A stretch of DNA of 64,000 bases. It comes from Caenorhabditis remanei. Taxonomy: Eukaryota > Nematoda > Chromadorea > Rhabditida > Rhabditidae. Below the pieces are notes generated by a model that had not been told where the DNA came from, made no database searches, and saw only the letters and a list, made by a program, of their open reading frames with translations. Position numbers and translations under genes: made by a program. The stretch is from positions 3,720,001 to 3,784,000 of the forward strand of contig NC_071333.1 of assembly GCF_010183535.1 (NCBI RefSeq), given 5' to 3'. Of this stretch, positions 11,501 through 21,229 are shown in pieces. The first letter of the stretch is position 1. Every line of letters starts with the position of its first letter.

Positions 11501-14500
11501 TCTTATCAAAAAGATAAGAAAATAAAAACATAGGCCAACTGACACGTCTGTCGTGGAGAATTTAGTCTTCTCCCCTGCAGATATTCTTAGGTTTCTTATC
11601 AAAAAGATAAGAAAATAAAAACATAGGCCGACTGACACGTCTGTCGTGGAGAATTTAGTCTTCTCCCCTGCAGATATTCTTAGGTTTCTTATCAAAAAGA
11701 TAAGAAAATAAAAACATAGGCCAGTTAACACGTCTGTCGTGGAGAATTTCTTCCATTTTCTCCCCTGCAGATATTCTTAGGTTTCTTATCAAAAAGATAA
11801 GAAAATAAAAACATAGGCCAACTGACACGTCTGTCGTGGAGAATTTAGTCTTCTCCCCTGCAGATATTCTTAGGTTTCTTATCAAAAAGATAAGAAAATA
11901 AAAACATAGGCCGACTGACACGTCTGTCGTGGAGAATTTAGTCTTCTCCCCTGCAGATATTCTTAGGTTTCTTATCAAAAAGATAAGAAAATAAAAACAT
12001 AGGCCAGTTAACACGTCTGTCGTGGAGAATTTCTTCTATTTTCTCCCCTGCAGATATTCTTAGGTTTCTTATCAAAAAGATAAGAAAATAAAAACATAGG
12101 CCGACTGACACGTCTGTCGTGGAGAATTTAGTCTTCTCCCCTGCAGATATTCTAAGGTTTCTTATCAAAAAGATAAGAAAATAAAAACATAGGCCAGTTA
12201 ACACGTCTGTCGTGGAGAATTTCTTCCATTTTCTCCCCTGCAGATATTCTTAGGTTTCTTATCAAAAAGATAAGAAAATAAAAACATAGGCCAACTGACA
12301 CGTCTGTCGTGGAGAATTTAGTCTTCTCCCCTGCAGATATTCTTAGGTTTCTTATCAAAAAGATAAGAAAATAAAAACATAGGCCGACTGACACGTCTGT
12401 CGTGGAGAATTTAGTCTTCTCCCCTGCAGATATTCTTAGGTTTCTTATCAAAAAGATAAGAAAATAAAAACATAGGCTAATTAACACGTCTGTCGTGGAG
12501 AATTTCTTCCATTTTCTCCCCTGCAGATATTCTTAGGTTTCTTATCAAAAAGATAAGAAAATAAAAACATAGGCCAACTGACACGTCTGTCGTGGAGAAT
12601 TTAGTCTTCTCCCCTGCAGATATTCTTAGGTTTCTTATCAAAAAGATAAGAAAATAAAAACATAGGCCAATTAACACGTCTGTCGTGGAGAATTTCTTCC
12701 ATTTTCTCCCCTGCAGATATTCTTAGGTTTCTTATCAAAAAGATAAGAAAATAAAAACATAGGCCAACTGACACGTCTGTCGTGGAGAATTTAGTCTTCT
12801 CCCCTGCAGATATTCTTAGGTTTCTTATCAAAAAGATAAGAAAATAAAAACATAGGCCGACTGACACGTCTGTCGTGGAGAATTTAGTCTTCTCCCCTGC
12901 AGATATTCTAAGGTTTCTTATCAAAAAGATAAGAAAATAAAAACATAGGCCGACTGACACGTCTGTCGTGGAGAATTTAGTCTTCTCCCCTGCAGATATT
13001 CTAAGGTTTCTTATCAAAAAGATAAGAAAATAAAAACATAGGCCAGTTAACACGTCTGTCGTGGAGAATTTCTTCCATTTTCTCCCCTGCAGATATTCTT
13101 AGGTTTCTTATCAAAAAGATAAGAAAATAAAAACATAGGCCAACTGACACGTCTGTCGTGGAGAATTTAGTCTTCTCCCCTGCAGATATTCTTAGGTTTC
13201 TTATCAAAAAGATAAGAAAATAAAAACATAGGCCAATTAACACGTCTGTCGTGGAGAATTTCTTCCATTTTCTCCCCTGCAGATATTCTTAGGTTTCTTA
13301 TCAAAAAGAAAAGAAAATAAAAACATAGGCCAACTGACACGTCTGTCGTGGAGAATTTAGTCTTCTCCCCTGCAGATATTCTTAGGTTTCTTATCAAAAA
13401 GATAAGAAAATAAAAACATAGGCCGACTGACACGTCTGTCGTGGAGAATTTAGTCTTCTCCCCTGCAGATATTCTAAGGTTTCTTATCAAAAAGATAAGA
13501 AAATAAAAACATAGGCCAACTGACACGTCTGTCGTGGAGAATTTAGTCTTCTCCCCTGCAGATATTCTTAGGTTTCTTATCAAAAAGATAAGAAAATAAA
13601 AACATAGGCCGACTGACACGTCTGTCGTGGAGAATTTAGTCTTCTCCCCTGCAGATATTCTAAGGTTTCTTATCAAAAAGATAAGAAAATAAAAACATAG
13701 GCCAACTGACACGTCTGTCGTGGAGAATTTAGTCTTCTCCCCTGCAGATATTCTTAGGTTTCTTATCAAAAAGATAAGAAAATAAAAACATAGGCCGACT
13801 GACACGTCTGTCGTGGAGAATTTAGTCTTCTCCCCTGCAGATATTCTTAGGTTTCTTATCAAAAAGATAAGAAAATAAAAACATAGGCCAACTGACACGT
13901 CTGTCGTGGAGAATTTAGTCTTCTCCCCTGCAGATATTCTTAGGTTTCTTATCAAAAAGATAAGAAAATAAAAACATAGGCCAATTAACACGTCTGTCGT
14001 GGAGAATTTCTTCCATTTTCTCCCCTGCAGATATTCTTAGGTTTCTTATCAAAAAGATAAGAAAATAAAAACATAGGCTAACTGACACGTCTGTCGTGGA
14101 GAATTTAGTCTTCTCCCCTGCAGATATTCTTAGGTTTCTTATCAAAAAGATAAGAAAATAAAAACATAGGCCGACTGACACGTCTGTCGTGGAGAATTTA
14201 GTCTTCTCCCCTGCAGATATTCTAAGGTTTCTTATCAAAAAGATAAGAAAATAAAAACATAGGCCGACTGACACGTCTGTCGTGGAGAATTTAGTCTTCT
14301 CCCCTGCAGATATTCTAAGGTTTCTTATCAAAAAGATAAGAAAATAAAAACATAGGCCAGTTAACACGTCTGTCGTGGAGAATTTAGTCTTCTCCCCTGC
14401 AGATATTCTTAGGTTTCTTATCAAAAAGATAAGAAAATAAAAACATAGGCCAATTAACACGTCTGTCGTGGAGAATTTCTTCCATTTTCTCCCCTGCAGA

Positions 14501-17158
14501 TATTCTTAGGTTTCTTATCAAAAAGATAAGAAAATAAAAACATAGGCCAACTGACACGTCTGTCGTGGAGAATTTAGTCTTCTCCCCTGCAGATATTCTA
14601 AGGTTTCTTATCAAAAAGATAAGAAAATAAAAACATAGGCCGACTGACACGTCTGTCGTGGAGAATTTAGTCTTCTCCCCTGCAGATATTCTAAGGTTTC
14701 TTATCAAAAAGATAAGAAAATAAAAACATAGGCCAGTTAACACGTCTGTCGTGGAGAATTTCTTCCATTTTCTCCCCTGCAGATATTCTAAGGTTTCTTA
14801 TCAAAAAGATAAGAAAATAAAAACATAGGCCAGTTAACACGTCTGTCGTGGAGAATTTAGTCTTCTCCCCTGCAGATATTCTTAGGTTTCTTATCAAAAA
14901 GATAAGAAAATAAAAACATAGGCCAATTAACACGTCTGTCGTGGAGAATTTCTTCCATTTTCTCCCCTGCAGATATTCTTAGGTTTCTTATCAAAAAGAT
15001 AAGAAAATAAAAACATAGGCCAGTTAACACGTCTGTCGTGGAGAATTTAGTCTTCTCCCCTGCAGATATTCTTAGGTTTCTTATCAAAAAGATAAGAAAA
15101 TAAAAACATAGGCTAATTAACACGTCTGTCGTGGAGAATTTCTTCCATTTTCTCCCCTGCAGATATTCTTAGGTTTCTTATCAAAAAGATAAGAAAATAA
15201 AAACATAGGCCAGTTAACACGTCTGTCGTGGAGAATTTAGTCTTCTCCCCTGCAGATATTCTTAGGTTTCTTATCAAAAAGATAAGAAAATAAAAACATA
15301 GGCTAATTAACACGTCTGTCGTGGAGAATTTCTTCCATTTTCTCCCCTGCAGATATTCTTAGGTTTCTTATCAAAAAGATAAGAAAATAAAAACATAGGC
15401 CGACTGACACGTCTGTCGTGGAGAATTTAGTCTTCTCCCCTGCAGATATTCTAAGGTTTCTTATCAAAAAGATAAGAAAATAAAAACATAGGCCAGTTAA
15501 CACGTCTGTCGTGGAGAATTTAGTCTTCTCCCCTGCAGATATTCTTAGGTTTCTTATCAAAAAGATAAGAAAATAAAAACATAGGCTAATTAACACGTCT
15601 GTCGTGGAGAATTTCTTCCATTTTCTCCCCTGCAGATATTCTTAGGTTTCTTATCAAAAAGATAAGAAAATAAAAACATAGGCCAACTGACACGTCTGTC
15701 GTGGAGAATTTAGTCTTCTCCCCTGCAGATATTCTTAGGTTTCTTATCAAAAAGATAAGAAAATAAAAACATTGGCCGACTGACACGTCTGTCGTGGAGA
15801 ATTTAGTCTTCTCCCCTGCAGATATTCTAAGGTTTCTTATCAAAAAGATAAGAAAATAAAAACATAGGCCGACTGACACGTCTGTCGTGGAGAATTTAGT
15901 CTTCTCCCCTGCAGATATTCTAAGGTTTCTTATCAAAAAGATAAGAAAATAAAAACATAGGCCAGTTAACACGTCTGTCGTGGAGAATTTCTTCCATTTT
16001 CTCCCCTGCAGATATTCTTAGGTTTCTTATCAAAAAGATAAGAAAATAAAAACATAGACCAACTGACACGTCTGTCGTGGAGAATTTAGTCTTCTCCCCT
16101 GCAGATATTCTTAGGTTTCTTATCAAAAAGATAAGAAAATAAAAACATAGGCCAATTAACACGTCTGTCGTGGAGAATTTCTTCCATTTTCTCCCCTGCA
16201 GATATTCTTAGGTTTCTTATCAAAAAGATAAGAAAATAAAAACATAGGCCGACTGACACGTCTGTCGTGGAGAATTTAGTCTTCTCCCCTGCAGATATTC
16301 TAAGGTTTCTTATCAAAAAGATAAGAAAATAAAAACATAGGCCAGTTAACACGTCTGTCGTGGAGAATTTAGTCTTCTCCCCTGCAGATATTCTTAGGTT
16401 TCTTATCAAAAAGATAAGAAAATAAAAACATAGGCTAATTAACACGTCTGTCGTGGAGAATTTCTTCCATTTTCTCCCCTGCAGATATTCTTAGGTTTCT
16501 TATCAAAAAGATAAGAAAATAAAAACATAGGCCAACTGACACGTCTGTCGTGGAGAATTTAGTCTTCTCCCCTGCAGATATTCTTAGGTTTCTTATCAAA
16601 AAGATATGAAAATAAAAACATAGGCCAGTTAACACGTCTGTCGTGGAGAATTTCATCCATTTTCTCCCCTGCAGATATTCTTAGGTTTCTTATCAAAAAG
16701 ATAAGAAAATAAAAACATAGGCCAACTGACACGTCTGTCGTGGAGAATTTAGTCTTCTCCCCTGCAGATATTCTTAGGTTTCTTATCAAAAAGATATGAA
16801 AATAAAAACATAGGCCAGTTAACACGTCTGTCGTGGAGAATTTCATCCATTTTCTCCCCTGCAGATATTCTTAGGTTTCTTATCAAAAAGATAAGAAAAT
16901 AAAAACATAGGCCAACTGACACGTCTGTCGTGGAGAATTTAGTCTTCTCCCCTGCAGATATTCTTAGGTTTCTTATCAAAAAGATAAGAAAATAAAAACA
17001 TAGGCCAACTGACACGTCTGTCGTGGAGAATTTAGTTTTCTCCCCTGCAGATATTCTTAGGTTTCTTATCAAAAAGATAAGAAAATAAAAACATAGGCCA
17101 ACTGACACGTCTGTCGTGGAGAATTTCATCCATTTTCTCCCCTGCAGATATTTTTAGG
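5519..17158. repeat. Large satellite array, 93/96/97-bp units, about 120 copies
   Basis: The array is continuous, in head-to-tail monomers with three length classes set by one variable site: TTTAGTTTTC or TTTAGTCTTC (93 bp), TTTCTTCATTTTC (96 bp) and TTTCTTCCATTTTC (97 bp). Each unit contains a 9-bp-arm palindrome around CTTATC-AAAAA-GATAAG, a CACG-TCTGT-CGTG half-palindrome, and a pyrimidine tract ending TCTCCCCTGCAG. From about 9.9 to 16.9 kb, 97- and 93-bp units largely alternate as 190-bp dimers, and a 570-bp (six-unit) higher-order pattern is visible at about 10.1-11.4 kb. The end units are diverged (ATATTTTTAGG at both edges). Because many units are multiples of three, long stop-free minus-strand frames of 31/32-residue repeats appear. 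I treat these as by-products. Confidence 0.97.
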
Positions 17159-17199
17159 TACTTTGTGAGACAGTGAGAAAGAGAAAAATTATCATAAAT

Positions 17200-17405
17200 G
17201 ATACAAAGAAATGGGTATCAAATTATTTGAAAATTTTCAAATAATTTGGTCAAATAATTTTATTTGATATGAATTTGTCAAACATTATTTGGTCAAACAA
17301 TTTGTTTGAAAAAAAAGATCAAATAATTATTTGATGCAATTTATTTGACTTTTACCCCAAATTTCAAATAATTCAAATAATCAAACAAATAATTTGCCCA
17401 GCCCT
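17200..17405. repeat. AT-rich palindromic repeat (TCAAATAATTTG-like)
   Basis: Dense inverted copies of CAAATAATTTG/CAAATTATTTG fill the interval and it ends GCCCAGCCCTGAT. This is typical of short non-autonomous DNA-transposon derivatives in Caenorhabditis. No target-site duplication could be fixed. Confidence 0.5.
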
Positions 17406-18010
17406 GATACCGTCACACCCTCTCATGGTCATTTTCCACCGTTTTTTTCTTCCAAAGAAGCAAAATTGTATATCTTACTGCACGGAACTGTAGAAATAAT
17501 GTAAACAGATATAGTATCGTTTTCAACCTTTGCATATATCACCGTAATTTTTTTTCTTGTCACTTTTCATTTTTCATTTCTTACTTTTAAAGTTTTTTTT
17601 CAATCCGTATGTTCTCCAAACTATGTTTCGCTCTCTTTCTCTCTCTCTCTCTCTCTCTTAATCTCCAACCTCGAAGACACACCTCTAAATCAAATATCAT
17701 TTCCGGTAGATTGCTCTGCTAGAAAACGATTAATAAATGTACAGTGAGTATAAATAAACCCAATTTCAAACATGATAAAATTTTGAACGTAAAAGAGGCA
17801 CCTGTGGAAATGTGTCTTTTATGACTTCAAAAAAATTTCGCAGAAACTAATCGAAATCTTTATCAGGAAGCAGTTTTTGCTCCTATCGTATTTTTCATTT
17901 TGCTAATGGTTGGTTTTCATCCAACACTTAATAGCTTTGAAGCTTTCAGGATTTGTTATAATTTGAGCTACAATATTTGAAAATTTTTGAAATTTTTTTT
18001 TTTTTTTCAT
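17406..18010. other. Intergenic; CT microsatellite, no gene
   Basis: Contains a (TC)n run at about 17634-17658 and AT-rich sequence. No splice-bounded open frames with recognisable content were found. Confidence 0.5.
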
Positions 18011-18620
18011 TATCTTATACATTTATTCATTCATTTTATTTCAGACATTAATTATCTTCCACTTTTCTTCCGGAACCAGTGCGCTCAAAGATCCTTATTT
18101 CTCCTCTCGTATGTTGATTTCTTCATCCCACAATTTAGCGACGTATTCTCTTTCGATGTGATAACCACGGAAATCCACCAGAATCTTGCATTTGATCGGT
18201 CGGCCTTCATCCACTCGATTGATTGAGCCTCTCCAGCCATCACTCCCTTGAGTATTTGGGATTAGGGCTCAGGGGGGGATTGAACCCCTGACCCTCCGAT
18301 TTGTGGCCGGCGGTGTTCCCAGTTGAGCCACGCCGGCCACAAAGAACAGAGGAGCAGACGGCATATATGAATGTCGGCGAAACAACGCCGGTAATTTTTT
18401 TTTGAAATTTTTTTTTGAAAATTTTTTTTGAAATTTTTTTTTGAAATTTTTTTTTGTAAATTTTTTTTTGAAATTTTTTTTTGAAATTTTTTTTGTGAAT
18501 TTTTTTTTGAAATTTTTTCGAAATTTTTTTTGGAAACTTTTTTATGAAATTTTTTTGAATTTTTTTGTTCTGAGGGTTAAGTCCCGCCGCAGTTTGACAA
18601 AAAGGGTGACCCACACCGGT
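18011..18620 (-). repeat. SINE-like element with tRNA-like head (copy 1) plus T-rich tract
   Basis: On the minus strand the head at about 18340-18262 carries an RNA polymerase III A-box-like TGGCTCAACTGG and a B-box-like GGTTCAATCC inside a GC-rich, T-arm-like stem. A body of about 230 bp follows (TAATTAATGTCTG-type end) toward 18030. Upstream of the head is a shared leader (GTTTCGCCGACATTCATATA) and a long (GAAATTTTTTTT)n tract, 18393-18560. Other copies: 52500-52930, 58440-58980 and 60840-61480. The cloverleaf is degenerate, so this is a retroposon head and not a tRNA gene. Confidence 0.65.
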
Positions 18621-19220
18621 ACGCATATCAGGATCACTAATGACCCAGATCTCAAAAATGTGATACGCTTGTGTTACAAAGCATGCACAAACATCGACCT
18701 GTAATTGGTATTCAGAAGATAGGAGATTCGAAAATTGAGGGATTTCGATTAGGTGTCACGGTGTTCATGGCAGTTACTGCTAATCTGGCAGGGCTAAACG
18801 GGTCAAGGATTCTTCACGCGGATGGAAGCGTCCAGTCACGTCTCCCACAGAGCTTTCCTCCCGCCAGAGTCATCTGAGGTGTCACCACCACTCAAAACTG
18901 AAACGGTGTCGCCGGAGTCTACCTACTGTCGATTTCCATCAATCGAATCGATGCTCTCCTCAACAACACAGTCTAGCTATAATGCACCAACCACGACGAC
19001 TCCACCTGGAAACTTTTCTGTTGCACAGGTTATAATGAATAACGAGAACCCAAATAGACAAATGCAAATTCATCCAATGAATGAGATGCCGTGGTTCCCA
19101 ATGGATATACATCAGGGTATTGGGCATGGTATGATGCCAGCTATGTCACCAGTGACGCCTGCCGGAATAGCTTCACAAATGTCACTTACTCCAAACGGAA
19201 ACTTCTCACCAATGGCGTAG
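18604..19220 (+). pseudogene. T-box transcription factor remnant
   Basis: Successive frames spell the second half of a T-box DNA-binding domain: IRITNDPDLKNVIRL (about 18634-18675), then one frame over LQSMHKHRPVIGI and VFMAVTA. These correspond to the conserved LTN..., SMHKYxPR and FIAVTAYQN blocks of the family. The AYQN segment is damaged (ANLAGLN). A further frame change near 18850 leads into PPESSEVSPPLKTETVSPES and a Ser/Pro/Met-rich tail ending SPMA with TAG at 19218-19220. At least two frameshifts, no 5' half of the domain and no splice sites make a functional gene unlikely. The long open C-terminal frame suggests recent decay. T-box proteins are developmental transcription factors. 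Confidence 0.7.
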
Positions 19221-21229
19221 AATGACCCATACCCGCAAAAGAAAATGTCAGTGTTGACGAATTTGGACTCATGAAATACGAAGAGCACGAATGATATGCC
19301 AAACTTGGTGTCCCCCTATTATCAATAGGCTATGTCGTATAAAATTTCACTTTTTTTTCTTTTTTCCTGACTGGCCTGTATCATCTGTTCTGATCGAAAT
19401 TGGAAAAAGCGTCGAGGGAGCGCCAGATAAAAAGCAATATGAGTTTTATTGAGCTTCATTTTCTGATAAAGGTGGTTCTATTCCCTCCGCGATTACTACA
19501 AAATCGCCATTGATGAAGACAATTCTGATTGTTTGGCGTAACAATGAGATATTTAAATCACTCATTTTTCAAACTCAACATCAACCAGACGGATTTAAAG
19601 CAACATGGACTCTATTTTTTTCCTGATTGGGTTCACTGATCCCTAAATGCACTGTGAAAGCTGAACCCTTCCTTTTAAAGCTGGAGAAAAGTTGTCAACT
19701 ACAAAAGAAATGAAGAAAAAAGTGTAATGTTTTGAAATCATTACTAACAAAGCTACTGTCGTACACTTCTATCCATAAAGACTGGAAATGAAACGCCTCT
19801 AACTCTCTTCCCATCACACCTAGGTCCGCGCGGACGTAATCACCTTTTTCTTTTCTTTGTTTCCCGATTGCGATAGCCATTGAACAAGAAAAATTAGTGC
19901 TAAAACTACTATTTTATTTCAGCATATTGTAATAAAGGTAATTCTTCAAATTGATCCGTCAAGTTTCTCATGTAGGTAAGCATTGTGTCGTTTCTATCGT
20001 TTTCCCCATGACAGGCTCGAAACATCTACTGGATCTTGTCCCGTTTGTCCTTTTTTTCATCAATCCAAGTCAAGTGGTTTACCTATCAATTTGAAGGCTT
20101 TGTCGGTATTTGTTGAGAGGGCAATGAAGGTAGCGGTCGGAGACTGATCGCCTCTCAGAAGAAATATAAATTCGTCCCAAAATAAAGTGAATGCGGCATG
20201 TTTATAAAAAAAGCGTTGTTAGAAAGAACACCAAAGTATCAGTGACCCGTTTATTGAACCTTCTTCTCGGAAATATCCTCGAAGAATAACCAAAATGGAT
20301 AAAGGGTAATAAAAAGAGAATAAATTAGAGCGACGTGTCCTGGAGGAGAAGTTGAGTCGACGGAAACAGGACGACGAGCGCGGCGGGACGTAGTGTTACC
20401 CTAAAATTGGGATAATGAGAGAGAGAGAGGAGCTAGACACTTAGGAGGTGGAGTCAGGCGAACATGAGTATTTACGAAAAAAGAGGCAGAGACTAAACTG
20501 AGATCAATGTGTATGGGCACGGAGAAGGCGGAGTCAAAATTTCTGTCGTGCGGCCAACATTCTCGATTTTCATTGTCTTTGAGAAAAAGTACTCACATGG
20601 AATGACTCGCGAGTGGCTCCAAAAACATGTAAAAAAAAGAAAATTTCATTGTTATAAATCATCGTAAAAGCGTCCAAATTAGCCAAAAAATGCGGGAAAA
20701 GATGCGTATTATATTTGTCAACATTATATCAACAGAAATTTAGAAAGGTTTATTGATAAAATATTTTATTTAAAATACCGGGTTAAGATTTTAGGCGAAA
20801 ACAACATTATAAAGGTTCACCGAATATATTTACACAGTACAATAGAACACTTTTAAAATAACGGAGTACTCGACCTAAACACATTTTTTCATAGTTGTCA
20901 ACGCCCGGGCCGGTAGAAAATTTTCAAGGCCCGGCTTCAAAAAATGACCTTTTTTTCAAATTTTTTTCTCGAAATTTTTTCAATTTTTCATCGGAAATGT
21001 GACCATTTTGCCTATTTTTCAGAATTTCTTCTAATTCTGACTGATAGTCGAGAATTTGATTTTTTCGCGAAAAAATTCAAAAAATTTGAAAATTTGACTT
21101 TTGCGCCAAGACAACTATGCATATTTTGTTACAGACAAATATGTTTGGACGAAAGAAAATTATGTCTTAAAACAAGCAAGAGGAATAGATAGAAGTGACG
21201 GGAACTAACTGAGTCTTTGACCGGAAAAA
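19221..21229. other. Intergenic, no gene assigned
   Basis: Mostly unique AT-rich sequence. A 19-bp motif shared with mariner-like elements (AGTTGTCAACTACAAAA) is at about 19691. A GA-rich stretch lies at 20417-20433 and a GGCCCGG-type fragment at about 20905-20935. No splice-consistent coding chain was found. Confidence 0.5.

Noticed and set aside
18262..18340. Functional tRNA genes at the SINE-like heads
   Set aside because: A and B boxes are present, but acceptor and anticodon stems do not form a normal cloverleaf and the segment recurs with attached non-tRNA body sequence.
18240..18704. Lys/Phe-rich open frames over the T-rich tract (also 58673-58948)
   Set aside because: Low-complexity (GAAATTTTTTTT)n translated on both strands within a SINE-like element.
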